From assembly GCA_028382965.1 (NCBI GenBank), contig JAOEUK010000003.1, positions 155,124 through 219,123 of the forward strand: a stretch of DNA of 64,000 nucleotides. Direction: 5' to 3'. Origin of the DNA: Candidatus Puniceispirillum sp. GTDB taxonomy: Bacteria; Pseudomonadota; Alphaproteobacteria; Puniceispirillales; Puniceispirillaceae. This document shows positions 26,255-34,420 of this stretch, piece after piece; the first letter of the stretch is position 1; each line of letters opens with the position of its first letter. The position numbers were made by a program, and so were the translations under genes. The notes under the pieces were generated by a model. It saw only the letters and a list, made by a program, of their open reading frames with translations. It did not search any database and was not told the DNA's origin.

Positions 26255-26348
26255 AAAGAGCCATTTCAGGCCGTAGAATCAGTTTTAACAACAACAACCG
26301 GCAGAAGCTGTGATCGAGGGAAAGACTGAGGTTTTCACGAGAAAGAAA

Positions 26349-26425
26349 TGGTAGCGGAGGAGGGATTTGAACCCCCGACACGCGGATTATGATTCCGCTG
26401 CTCTAACCAACTGAGCTACTCCGCC
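26349..26425 (-). tRNA. tRNA-Met (CAU), elongator type
   Basis: The minus strand folds as a full cloverleaf: acceptor GGCGGAG/CTCCGCT, D-arm GCTC/GAGC, anticodon stem GCGGA/TCCGC around ATCATAA (anticodon CAT), T-arm with TTCAAAT and an encoded ACCA end. It lacks the initiator features, so elongator tRNA-Met is the best reading. tRNA-Ile2 with a modified C34 is less likely. tRNA genes are common integration targets, but no duplicated 3' end was found. Confidence 0.93.
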
Positions 26426-26896
26426 TAAAACCAAAGTATTATTGACTTGAACGTCAAAATATAGTTTGCACCCAAGACTTATTACTGTTTTTGCGACCTA
26501 AAGGTCAAGCTGATATCGTGATGATTAACAAATATATTCAATCACAGCCAAAATCTAATTGCACTAACACCTTGGATTGAAAGTGCGATTAAGTCCAAGC
26601 ACTTTAAGTCCTGATTTCCCTTAAAGAATTAATTTATGATGACCAAATAAATGTGCTCAACAGAACTTTATTTTATAGCTGATTTAAATAGAATTTCTGT
26701 TCGCTGTTATTTTCTATCTTGTTAGTGAGCATGTTAGATTTATATCGCTTATCAAATGCTAACATTGACCAAGCTGAACCAAATTTTGAATAATTAACAG
26801 CACCTTTAATTTATCTCAATGTTGGGATCTGAGAAGCGTTTGAAGAATAACACTTATCAACTTTAGAACTGGCTCAGAAGAAAGAATTGTGTTCAA
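26426..26896. other. 471-bp gap without a recognisable gene
   Basis: AT-rich sequence between the tRNA-Met gene and the channel gene. It should hold the tRNA promoter (TTGACGTT lies just upstream of the tRNA on the minus strand) but shows no coding frame or clear repeat. Confidence 0.4.
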
Positions 26897-27802
26897 TTAT
26901 TCTTTTGTTTCCCGCGATAAATAATTTATGATTGCTAGCGCATCATCTTCTGAAATGTTGAGACGTTGTCGTAAGTCCTCAATTTTTTTACCCTCATCAC
27001 CACTTATTACCCCATCACTGAGCGCCGATGATATTTCAGCCTCTAACTGATTTCGCCGCATAGCGACTTGATTAGTAAAACCAGTAGCCACAATACCAGT
27101 TAAAAGTGCGACAACACAGACACCCATAAGAGCAGTTAAAGTAGCAATGAATTTCCCTGCGACGGTAAAGGGAACAATATCACCGTAACCAACCGTTGTA
27201 AGAGTGATAACCGTCCACCACATAGCTTGAGGAATGGAGCCAAAATGCTCTGGTTGAACGTCGTGCTCAACAACATAAATCAAAGAACTGGAAATTAGTA
27301 ATGCAAGCACAAGCAGGTACAAGGTTGCAGCAAAAGAGCGGCTTTCATGCCGTACAGCTGAAATCAAATCCTCAAGTGCCGAGGAATAGTGAGAGAATTT
27401 AAGTAAGCGCATCAGACGCAAGATACGTAACCAACGCAGGTCAACACCTCCAAAAATAAGTGGTATTATACTCGGCAAAATTGCTAATAAATCGATGATC
27501 CCAGTAAAACTAAAGATATACTCTATTCTTTTTCTTAGTGCCGGACGATTTTCAACGTCTGGAGCCGCCGCGCGTGACCAAATGCGAAGTATATATTCGA
27601 TAGAAAAAATTAATACTGATAAAACTTCAACAAAAGTAAAAACAACAGAGTACTCCTCATAGAGGAGGCTTACTGTTTCAAGACAGACCGCTATCAGATT
27701 TATAACAATTAAACTAAAAAGAAACAGGTCACAAAAACGGCTAGCACGATCCTCTGCTTCGCCTTTTTCAATGATTTCAAAGATACGTTTTTGGCTAATC
27801 AT
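26897..27802 (-). CDS. Voltage-gated potassium channel (Kv/KvAP-like)
   Basis: The 301-residue protein has six transmembrane helices. S4 is a charged helix, LRWLRILRLMRLLKFS, near residue 130, and the pore carries TLTTVGYGD, the K+ selectivity filter. This is the single-subunit six-TM ion-channel family, which acts as a tetramer in the inner membrane. A short cytoplasmic tail (~50 residues) follows S6 and is predicted to be helical. It is monocistronic and next to a secreted Cys-rich gene on the same strand. Function in this cell is unknown. Confidence 0.9.
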   Translation of the reverse strand: MISQKRIFEIIEKGEAEDRASRFCDLFLFSLIVINLIAVCLETVSLLYEEYSVVFTFVEVLSVLIFSIEYILRIWSRAAAPDVENRPALRKRIEYIFSFTGIIDLLAILPSIIPLIFGGVDLRWLRILRLMRLLKFSHYSSALEDLISAVRHESRSFAATLYLLVLALLISSSLIYVVEHDVQPEHFGSIPQAMWWTVITLTTVGYGDIVPFTVAGKFIATLTALMGVCVVALLTGIVATGFTNQVAMRRNQLEAEISSALSDGVISGDEGKKIEDLRQRLNISEDDALAIINYLSRETKE

Positions 27803-27848
27803 AATACTATTCTATGATTTTTTTTGCGTCATGAAGTCTCACCATTTT

Positions 27849-28223
27849 TTATTTTGCTGTCCGTTTGCACATAAAATCTCGCTGGCAATTGAGAAATGCA
27901 GACATACTTAAGGTTAATTCATCAAGTCCAGTTCCATGACGCTTATAAATGCACATGCGCTCACCACTTTCTTTATCAATGTAAGTTCGTAACAACCTAC
28001 ACTCAGTGTTACTAGTTGAGCTATCAACTGCACGTCTCCGACACTCAGCTTTTTCACGTCCCATAATTGTTTGCGGCCATTTCAACCTTTCATTAGACCA
28101 AAGGGTGCAATGAGTTGAAGCTTCCTTTCCTTGGTAAGTTTTTCCACCAGCAAAGGAAAATTGTGAGCCCACAGCAAAAAAAAACACCACAGTCAATAAC
28201 GTCATTCGAATACAAAAATACAT
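27849..28223 (-). CDS. Secreted Cys-rich hypothetical protein
   Basis: The 124-residue protein has an N-terminal signal peptide (MTLLTVVFFFAVGSQFSFAGG, cleavage likely after FSFA, residues ~24-27). Its mature part has six cysteines, including HCTLW, ECRRRAVD, ECRLLR, MCIYKRHG and NCQRDFMCK, which suggests disulfides in the periplasm. It may be cotranscribed with the channel gene, 46 bp downstream. I do not recognise the family. Confidence 0.65.
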   Translation of the reverse strand: MYFCIRMTLLTVVFFFAVGSQFSFAGGKTYQGKEASTHCTLWSNERLKWPQTIMGREKAECRRRAVDSSTSNTECRLLRTYIDKESGERMCIYKRHGTGLDELTLSMSAFLNCQRDFMCKRTAK

Positions 28224-28853
28224 TAGCCCAATCCAATAAAAAATTGTTAAAATACCGGTTATTTCTCAAGAATAGCATTATATTAAACGACAGTATTGAA
28301 AATTATTAAAGTTCCCATTCTAAATTGCGCCATTGAGTCTCTCGACTAATTCTAATTAGTCACTTGTTCATTTTTAATAGCAAACCAATAAATATTAGGG
28401 AGAAGTTTTAATTTCTCTTGAAAAAATTTTCATACATAAACAGATTGTCCTTTTGGAATAGCCCGCTTTCTAATCAACTAGAAGTTATCAGGGCTCCAAA
28501 AGAAAAGGCTGCGTTAAGAAAAATAACCTCAAAACTAGTCGAACTGAGAAATAGTCTTACATGGTCAGGCAATTCAGCGGCAATGCCTAATTGTTGTAAA
28601 GTGATCTGTGAAGCCCCAAAAGCTATGGTTGACAACCCCCAAAAACTTTTGCGACTGCGCTGGCGTAACACTATGTTCTGAGCACGCTAGTCCAGCCAAC
28701 CTTTTTACCCACCGCGCCATTGCACGTTTGCTTTGAACATAAGCATAATGAGTAACTTTTGGCTCAAAAAACGAGCCGAGCTAATTCTAAAAATAATAGA
28801 TTATCAGCATAATGACACGCAAAATCACGGCAAAAAAAATGAACGCTAGTCAC
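28224..28853. other. 630-bp low-coding region with one palindrome
   Basis: Only short overlapping frames on both strands are present, none with a ribosome site. A minus-strand frame (28474-28671) contains a hydrophobic segment but no start context. The region may be a decayed gene linked to the TetR remnant. The palindrome at 28344 is listed separately. Confidence 0.4.
28344..28361. promoter_or_regulatory. Palindrome, candidate operator
   Basis: GACTAATT-CT-AATTAGTC is an 8-bp perfect inverted repeat with a 2-bp centre. That size fits a TetR-family operator, and a TetR remnant lies ~500 bp away, but the link is only positional. Confidence 0.4.
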
Positions 28854-29075
28854 CTATCGTTGACAGGATTCAAATTGTTCGATCCATCGATCAAAAAGTC
28901 TATCATACACTGTAAATATCAGAGTCTCACGATTATCAAAAAAAAGGTGAACTGTTCCCTTCACAAGTTTAGCTGAAATCGCAACTTCCTGCATCGTCAC
29001 CACACCGTAACCTGATTGAGGTAGTAACCGCTCTGCCAAGGTCAGAATAACATCCTCGCGTTCAAATTTTTCAGC
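28854..29075 (-). pseudogene. TetR-family regulator remnant (DNA-binding domain only)
   Basis: The frame REDVILTLAERLLPQSGYGVVTMQEVAISAKLVKGTVHLFFDNRETL matches the TetR N-terminal helix-turn-helix closely, including the KGTxHxFF recognition-helix turn. It ends in a TAG at 28854-28856 after about 70 codons, where a full TetR would continue for ~120 more. No ATG or ribosome site is found, and an in-frame TAA precedes it. This is a truncated remnant, and the adjoining 28.2-28.8 kb stretch may contain the remains of its target gene. Confidence 0.7.
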
Positions 29076-29544
29076 TTATGATCTAACGCATTGCATGATG
29101 CGCATGCGCCTTTATCTCTAAATGACTAAAGGTAAGCCTAAACGAATCAACAAAGGAAAGGAGACATATAACAAAGCAAAATAACTTTCTTAATATAGAA
29201 GTTAAGCACCTAATTATGTTGTGAAAATATTTAATAGCTCAAAAATAAAGTTTGCAAGATCAAATCTTATAAATACCACTGCAAAGCTTTATTAAAGTCT
29301 GACAAATTTGTGTAACTATATCGACATGATATTCATTTAATTTTTTAATTTAAACGAGGCTGGTATTAAATGTTTATAATTTTTAAAAAAGATTATAAAT
29401 TTAAAAGCCAAAACTAGGGATAAATTCAAAGAACAATCAATAAATTATTTTTGATTTAAAGAATTTGATACTTCTTGTTAAAGGTTTGAGAAATTTGGTC
29501 GTTACTAGGAATGAACATTTTTATAACTACGACGGTTTTGTCAC
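29076..29544. other. 469-bp AT-rich gap
   Basis: Very AT-rich sequence between the TetR remnant and the lipoprotein gene. No coding frame, hairpin terminator or sigma-54 element was seen. A promoter for the plus-strand lipoprotein gene is expected here. Confidence 0.4.
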
Positions 29545-30042
29545 GTGCACATTATTTTATTAAAATTAGTCACATTGATTGCTCTTGGCATGACAACAAG
29601 TGGCTGTCAGATGCTGCTTGATAATCGGGAAAACGGCATGGCCTCAGTCGTAGTTGTTCCCACAGCTGAATGGGATAAGATGCAACAGGACAAACTAAGA
29701 TTAGAAATCACCCAAAATATGGATGAAAGTTCTAGAGAGGATAAATTAATGCCACTGGCGCCAACACCGATTGTCCCAGTAGAGGGTTCAAGATTAATCC
29801 AGTTCAGTAATCGTACAGACAGCAACCTAGCTGGCTGCAGCGCAATTGGCGCCATCGAAATACGCCACAAAGGTACAATGGATGATGCAGTTATTATTCT
29901 AAAAAATGAGGCTCATCGGCTCAGCTCCAACATATTGGTTCCTGTCTTGATGGAACAATCTGAGACCAATGCGTACGCTTCATCAATTCAAATTGAAGCT
30001 CGGATGATGAAATGTCCACTAAAACTAGCGCGAGGAAATTAA
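29545..30042 (+). CDS. DUF4156-like lipoprotein
   Basis: The 165-residue protein has a signal peptide and lipobox: LVTLIALGMTTSGC, with Cys21 as the lipidated residue. The C-terminal half (SNLAGCSAIGAIEIRHKGTMDDA, then IILKNEAHRLSSNILVP) matches DUF4156-like lipoproteins, which carry a GxI and an NEA...GGN/SSN pattern. The start is a GTG at 29545, needed to include the signal peptide. The next gene starts 4 bases after the stop, so they are cotranscribed. The function of the family is not known to me. Confidence 0.65.
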   Translation: MHIILLKLVTLIALGMTTSGCQMLLDNRENGMASVVVVPTAEWDKMQQDKLRLEITQNMDESSREDKLMPLAPTPIVPVEGSRLIQFSNRTDSNLAGCSAIGAIEIRHKGTMDDAVIILKNEAHRLSSNILVPVLMEQSETNAYASSIQIEARMMKCPLKLARGN

Positions 30043-30045
30043 AAA

Positions 30046-30354
30046 ATGGGTGAAATCATTCAACTAGACAGGCATCGCGCAAATATTTCAGAAGTCATCA
30101 ATAGTCACACGACACTCTCTGACAAAGACACATATAAAATTGAAAAAATTCGAGATTCTATTGAAATCGTTCTTGAAGACGTGGCAACTGATGAAAAAAT
30201 GCCCTTAACAGTAGCAATGGCAGCTGGACGTTATGCAGCGATGCGTTTGTTCCAACTGCAGGGCCGCGCTGAAACTATGGCCTTTATGGACCAATGCATT
30301 ATCACTGCAGAACTGTGCGACGATTTAACTCGCCAATTAGATGAAGACGCTTGA
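30046..30354 (+). CDS. 102-residue hypothetical protein
   Basis: Acidic, probably all-helical soluble protein with no cysteine-rich motif or membrane segment. It begins MGEIIQLDRHRANISEVINSH and has a middle segment, LEDVATDEKMPLTVAMAAGRYAAMRLFQL. It follows the lipoprotein gene by 4 bases and is convergent with the bactofilin operon. I do not recognise the family. Confidence 0.6.
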   Translation: MGEIIQLDRHRANISEVINSHTTLSDKDTYKIEKIRDSIEIVLEDVATDEKMPLTVAMAAGRYAAMRLFQLQGRAETMAFMDQCIITAELCDDLTRQLDEDA

Positions 30355-30458
30355 AACATTGATAACCCAGAGGTTACTAAATATAGACATTGTTTGAAAC
30401 GCAAAATTTCAATAGTAAGATTGACATAGAAAACGGCTTATCTCAAACACAGGCAGTT

Positions 30459-30803
30459 TCAAGTTATTCTGCTGATAGAGCCAATTATTTCTGCTCCAAG
30501 ATCAATTGATAAATTGTTTGCCTTAAGGTCACCTTCGACAACACCACTTTCAGTAACTATAAGGTTCTCACAAACCAAGTTTCCCTTAAAATTTCCACAG
30601 ATGGAAGCTATTTCAGCCTTTATAGTTCCATCAACGGTTCCCTGTTGTCTTACAACAACATTAACAGCATTGATCTCACCTTTAAAATGCCCTTCAATTA
30701 CAACTGGATGCTCACCGCCATTCAGTGATCCTTCCATTACTAATCCCTCTATAATATAGGTTGCCTCATCCGGCAGACTATTCATTTGCTCGTGTGGCTT
30801 CAT
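30459..30803 (-). CDS. Bactofilin (third gene of the tandem)
   Basis: The 114-residue protein is a bactofilin (DUF583) right-handed beta-helix with repeating G-x-(F/I/V) strands, e.g. GEINAVNVVVRQQGTVDGTIKAE. I use ATG 30803; TTG 30809 is an in-frame alternative. It is the last of three adjacent bactofilin genes that overlap or nearly abut (30809/30812), so they form one operon. Bactofilins polymerise at the membrane and recruit cell-wall enzymes. Confidence 0.85.
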   Translation of the reverse strand: MKPHEQMNSLPDEATYIIEGLVMEGSLNGGEHPVVIEGHFKGEINAVNVVVRQQGTVDGTIKAEIASICGNFKGNLVCENLIVTESGVVEGDLKANNLSIDLGAEIIGSISRIT

Positions 30804-30811
30804 CACCAAAT

Positions 30812-31285
30812 TTATCCACCTTTTTTCTTATCCAGCAGTTTCTCATTTTGTTGAGAAGTCTTATTTTTAGGATCTTGATCTATTTCCACTGTCTTAATCT
30901 CACTGTTTGGCAAAGAGTGATCAAAGTCCTCTTTTGTATACTCTTGCTGATCTTTAGACTCGACAACCCAGTTATGAACCACATGACAATTCAGTGCCGC
31001 ACCTCTATCCATCTGTAAAGTTTTATACTGAACACTTCCAGAAATTCTTGCAGTTTTTGTAGCCCAAACACTTCCAGCTTCCATGGCCCCATCATATTCA
31101 CCTGAAATCACCGCAAGATTGGCACGAATAGAACCTTCAAAAACTCCACTTGAGCCAATAGTTACTTTGTCAGCTGATAAATCAGCAATGACACTGCCGT
31201 TAATTTCAATCGCACGGGCGCCGGTAATTGTACCAGAAAACTTCACACCAACCCCTATTATCGCCCTGCTCCCAAGCTTATCCAT
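30812..31285 (-). CDS. Bactofilin (second gene of the tandem)
   Basis: This 157-residue protein has the bactofilin beta-helix in residues ~10-105 (GVGVKFSGTITGARAIEINGSV at the start). A Lys/Glu-rich tail of about 50 residues follows and is probably disordered. Its ATG overlaps the previous stop by 8 bases. The tail may serve as an interaction region, as in other bactofilins with charged ends. Confidence 0.87.
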   Translation of the reverse strand: MDKLGSRAIIGVGVKFSGTITGARAIEINGSVIADLSADKVTIGSSGVFEGSIRANLAVISGEYDGAMEAGSVWATKTARISGSVQYKTLQMDRGAALNCHVVHNWVVESKDQQEYTKEDFDHSLPNSEIKTVEIDQDPKNKTSQQNEKLLDKKKGG

Positions 31286-31637
31286 TCACATTCAATTCCT
31301 TAATAAATTTCGCCTCAACATTTGCACCTTCATCAATAACAACGGATCTACATCGCACCTCTCCTTTTAAGCAGCCACTTGCTGATAGGTGCAGTTGTTC
31401 CGCAACAATGTTACCGATGACTGTACCATCAATTTTTAGGTTATCCGCTTTTATGTCACCGTTAATTACTCCAGTTGATGCAATGTGCATCGACACGGCA
31501 TCGATATTACCATCAAGCTGGCCTGACATTATGACTGGTTTAGACGCAGAAATGGAACCAGTGATTCGCAGGTCTTCACTAATTCTAGAGCGCTCGATTT
31601 TTGTTGATGGCTCAGGAGTATTAATACCAAACATCAT
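31278..31637 (-). CDS. Bactofilin (first gene of the tandem)
   Basis: This 119-residue protein is almost all beta-helix repeats (SGSISASKPVIMSGQLDGNID-type strands with I/V every other residue). A ~15-residue N-terminal tail contains SRISEDLRITG. It heads the three-gene bactofilin operon and is transcribed away from the M23 peptidase operon. Three consecutive copies suggest heteropolymers. Confidence 0.87.
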   Translation of the reverse strand: MMFGINTPEPSTKIERSRISEDLRITGSISASKPVIMSGQLDGNIDAVSMHIASTGVINGDIKADNLKIDGTVIGNIVAEQLHLSASGCLKGEVRCRSVVIDEGANVEAKFIKELNVNG

Positions 31638-31747
31638 ATATTCTTGATTCTACTATCATTTTATTGTTGCTCCATAAGCATCTGGCCTTGTAAATGAAAT
31701 CCCTTTAAATTTAGTATTGCATATTATGGTGATTTTCGCAAAATACA

Positions 31748-31763
31748 TGGCACGTCATTTGCT
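31748..31763 (+). promoter_or_regulatory. Sigma-54 promoter of the M23 peptidase operon
   Basis: TGGCACG-TCAT-TTGCT is essentially the consensus -24/-12 element (GG 31749-31750, GC 31761-31762, spacing 10). It lies 71 bp upstream of the first gene at 31834 and points into it. rpoN is 2.7 kb downstream. This is the best sigma-54 site in the window. Confidence 0.8.
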
Positions 31764-31833
31764 TATATCATCCATTGAGCTTAAGTTTAATTAATGTCTT
31801 TTTTGAGCATCTCAGCAAAACCTAGAGTAAATA

Positions 31834-32223
31834 ATGGCTAATGAAGTCGTCGATATTCGCAAACGGATAGAGGAAATGAGGAACGAAGTTTCGGCAGCCA
31901 TTGTCTCGAACCGTGACCTTTCAGAAGCTTCGCGCTCTATCGGCGATAAAGCTGATATTGCAATTACGCACAGTGACGTGGGCACTGATAACAAAACAGA
32001 TAGAGAAGCTCAACAGAGTAAGTCTTCATTGGAAGACACCTCCTCGACCGTTTCTGATGAAACAGTTAAAGCATATAAAAGTCTTGAAATGGCCTCTAAG
32101 ATGCCTACCTTCAATTTGAATGTACGAAATCAAGTCTCAAACCGATTTTTATTTTTTATGATTGGCATTCAAGTAGTAACAAACCTTCTTCTCATTTTGG
32201 TAATTTGGACTAGATTAGGATAA
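31834..32223 (+). CDS. Small protein with C-terminal membrane anchor
   Basis: This 129-residue protein is hydrophilic and acidic, with an N-terminal coiled-coil-like stretch (NEVVDIRKRIEEMRNEVSAA). A single C-terminal transmembrane helix follows (residues ~106-128, FLFFMIGIQVVTNLLLILVI). It precedes the M23 gene by 7 bases and shares the sigma-54 promoter. It could be a tail-anchored scaffold between bactofilins and the peptidase; this is inference from context. I do not know the family. Confidence 0.7.
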   Translation: MANEVVDIRKRIEEMRNEVSAAIVSNRDLSEASRSIGDKADIAITHSDVGTDNKTDREAQQSKSSLEDTSSTVSDETVKAYKSLEMASKMPTFNLNVRNQVSNRFLFFMIGIQVVTNLLLILVIWTRLG

Positions 32224-32230
32224 GTAGGAA

Positions 32231-33961
32231 ATGGCAGTGGAAGGCAAAAAAATATCAAAATTAGTCTTTAATAATCTAGTAAAACGCTTAAACCTTGCCA
32301 ATCTTAGCAACCGTTTTTTTCCAGATATGCGTCGGGGCAATCAACCTGACATGCCAACAACCACAACAGACAGGCTTTGGTTTTTGAGTGAGAATAGATT
32401 TCTGTTTTTCACCCGTGGTGGCCCAGTAGAAGTGACCCTCAAGCCTTCATTTGTTTTAGGTGGCATTCTTATTTGCATGGCTGGAGTTGCTACAATCTTT
32501 TACTCAACACTAATTGCTAGTTATAGTGCAATCGAAGTGATACGCGATGAAACTATCCAGACAGCGCGGGCCAGCAGCACTTCAAATGTTGAAATTAAAC
32601 CTCATATTGCTCTCTCCAGAGCTCGCGTTATTACTTGGCAACCATACCAGCTATCAGCATCCCGAGCGAAGCAACCTTACAACATCACCGACAAACACCC
32701 GCAGCCTTTCCATGAAAATTCTGATAGTCCCAATTATAACAACCCACAGACACCCAATTATGGGGCAACTACAGAACACAAAATTATTGATGAAATGCCA
32801 ATGATTATTAATGGTGGGAAACGTATCACTCTCGGCAGTGAAGCAAAAAATTCCATCTCCAAAAGCAATTCAACACAAACTTCATCAGTTGAAGACTTAA
32901 AGTCTGACTTGGACTCACCAATCCAAGAATCAAAATACGACGCTATCGAACAGCATATGGATACCGCCGTCAAAGCGAAAATTAAAACGCCCACTGCGCA
33001 GAAAAAACCAATTTCCAGCGAGGGGGGGGGGAATGAGAGCTTAGTCACACGTGCGCAAGAATTTGCTATCGCGTTACTGCCAAGTTTTGATGGTGTTTTA
33101 AATCCTTCTAAAACAATTCAACAAAAAACTGACAAAAAAAACACTTCACCAATAGCGCCAATTAGCCTTGACCCTCCACTTCCTTATAAACTTTCAATTT
33201 ATCAACAAAAAAACAAGATAGAACCGCGGGATTTCTCAGGCAATAAAACAAAAACTATTGTGCCAGAAAATGGTCTAACATCTGATGCTCAGATTACACA
33301 GGATGGACCTGTTTTGCCCATTATTACCAAGGCAGCCCGCACCAAAAAAATGCTGCTATCCTTTCAGCAGGAAATTGATTATATTCGGTCAATCGTTTCA
33401 AAACTTGGAATTTCACAAGAGGTGCTTCCAGCGCCTCGTTTAATCAAGAGTCAGTTAAGCGATAATGAATTTCAGAGTATGATGATAAACCTCGCAGAAC
33501 ACCGTGCTGCGTTGCGTAAAATCCCATTCAAGCCACCAATGTTACACTTCTACATTTCAAGTGAGTATGGTAAACGCAGACATCCAAAGACTGGAAAAAT
33601 AACTTTTCATCACGGCATTGATCTTGCTGGGACTTGGCAAGAAAACGTAAGAGTAACTGCTCCAGGCACAATTATTTTTGCAGGCAAAGAAGGCTCATTC
33701 GGTAAAGTAGTAAGAGTTCAGCATGAATATGGTGTAGCTACAACTTATGCACACCTTGCGCGCATCACCGTTAAGAATGGTGACTATGTGAGTGAAAATC
33801 ATATTATTGGTAAAATGGGTAACACAGGCAAGTCAGCTGGAGCGCATTTGCACTATGAAATTCGTGTTAACCGTGAGTCTATAAACCCTAATCACTTTAT
33901 GACGATTGGCCGACAAATCAGTGTCGCTGGAGAACTACGACAATCCGCGCTCGCTGAATAA
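32231..33961 (+). CDS. M23-family peptidoglycan endopeptidase with membrane anchor and poly-G tract
   Basis: This 576-residue protein has a single N-terminal transmembrane segment (residues ~73-97) and a long low-complexity linker. A C-terminal LytM/M23 domain follows, with HHGIDLAG (His/Asp zinc ligands near residue 460) and GAHLHYEI (HxH) near 535, so it should be active. It would cut cross-links in the periplasm. A run of 10 G (33022-33031) lies in the linker (EGGGN, residue ~265). One-base slippage would remove the catalytic domain. The gene sits opposite three bactofilins, which in other bacteria work with M23 enzymes in shape control. Confidence 0.9.
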   Translation: MAVEGKKISKLVFNNLVKRLNLANLSNRFFPDMRRGNQPDMPTTTTDRLWFLSENRFLFFTRGGPVEVTLKPSFVLGGILICMAGVATIFYSTLIASYSAIEVIRDETIQTARASSTSNVEIKPHIALSRARVITWQPYQLSASRAKQPYNITDKHPQPFHENSDSPNYNNPQTPNYGATTEHKIIDEMPMIINGGKRITLGSEAKNSISKSNSTQTSSVEDLKSDLDSPIQESKYDAIEQHMDTAVKAKIKTPTAQKKPISSEGGGNESLVTRAQEFAIALLPSFDGVLNPSKTIQQKTDKKNTSPIAPISLDPPLPYKLSIYQQKNKIEPRDFSGNKTKTIVPENGLTSDAQITQDGPVLPIITKAARTKKMLLSFQQEIDYIRSIVSKLGISQEVLPAPRLIKSQLSDNEFQSMMINLAEHRAALRKIPFKPPMLHFYISSEYGKRRHPKTGKITFHHGIDLAGTWQENVRVTAPGTIIFAGKEGSFGKVVRVQHEYGVATTYAHLARITVKNGDYVSENHIIGKMGNTGKSAGAHLHYEIRVNRESINPNHFMTIGRQISVAGELRQSALAE

Positions 33962-34084
33962 TTCCTCTCCTTCAGATTCAATTTCCAATGTACTCATTTG
34001 GCTTATGGCATACGAAATGCATTAGTTAAAATATATTGGCCACTGTCAAAAAAAGATGTTGGCGCTACCCAGAGGAGAGCCGAA

Positions 34085-34315
34085 ATGGACCGTCATATGA
34101 AACCAACTTTCACTGAGCATTCCGATGTCACTTTTGCAAAGCAAGCAAGGACTGATGCAAAGAATCTTGGAATTGAATTTATGCATTTTGACAAAGATGA
34201 TAAAATTGAAAGCCAACACGTCGTGCCACTTGGCAGGTTTATAAGCGAAGCACCTTTAACAAGTGATGAATATGTGATAACTCGTTCTTTGGTCGCTGCA
34301 CAGGCAGCAAAGTAG
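34085..34315 (+). CDS. 76-residue hypothetical protein
   Basis: I place the start at ATG 34085 because GAGGAGAG lies just upstream; a longer frame from 33998 has no ribosome site. The product is soluble, with MDRHMKPTFTEHSDVTFAKQAR at the N-terminus and SLVAAQAAK at the end. It has no membrane helix. It follows the M23 gene by 123 bp and converges with rpoN. The family is not recognised. Confidence 0.6.
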   Translation: MDRHMKPTFTEHSDVTFAKQARTDAKNLGIEFMHFDKDDKIESQHVVPLGRFISEAPLTSDEYVITRSLVAAQAAK

Positions 34316-34344
34316 CTTTCCTAAAAGGTTGCTTCATGTGACAA

Positions 34345-34373
34345 GGCCGCCAATCATTAAACAATCAGCGGCC
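34345..34373. terminator. Inverted repeat between convergent genes (weak terminator candidate)
   Basis: GGCCGC (34345-34350) and GCGGCC (34368-34373) pair with a 17-base loop, in the 105-bp gap between the small gene and rpoN, which converge. No T-run follows on either strand, so its role as a terminator is uncertain. Confidence 0.4.
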
Positions 34374-34420
34374 AAGCACAGGGAGTTCTTCACTTATTAT
34401 AAAAATAATCTTTTCAAGAC

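Larger units (their letters stand above)
25604..26348. other. 745-bp region without a convincing gene
   Basis: It holds two terminator-like hairpins (25689, 25873), an 8-bp inverted repeat (26227) and no reading frame with a ribosome site. A minus-strand 75-codon frame at 25803-26030 crosses the terminator hairpin and looks spurious. The segment between the tRNA-Met 3' end and the minus-strand terminator (about 445 nt) could be a transcribed leader or RNA of unknown type. Confidence 0.5.

Noticed and set aside
25904..26348. A tmRNA or other standard RNA in the gap after tRNA-Met
   Set aside because: No tRNA-like 3' domain, tag reading frame or RNase P/SRP-like core could be read.
20911..26425. 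An intact prophage or integron
   Set aside because: Only one dead integrase and three repeats are present; there are no phage structural genes, no functional recombinase and no canonical attC sites.
28418..28681. Plus-strand 87-codon frame and the overlapping minus-strand 65-codon frame
   Set aside because: They overlap on opposite strands with no ribosome site or recognisable domain; neither can be supported.
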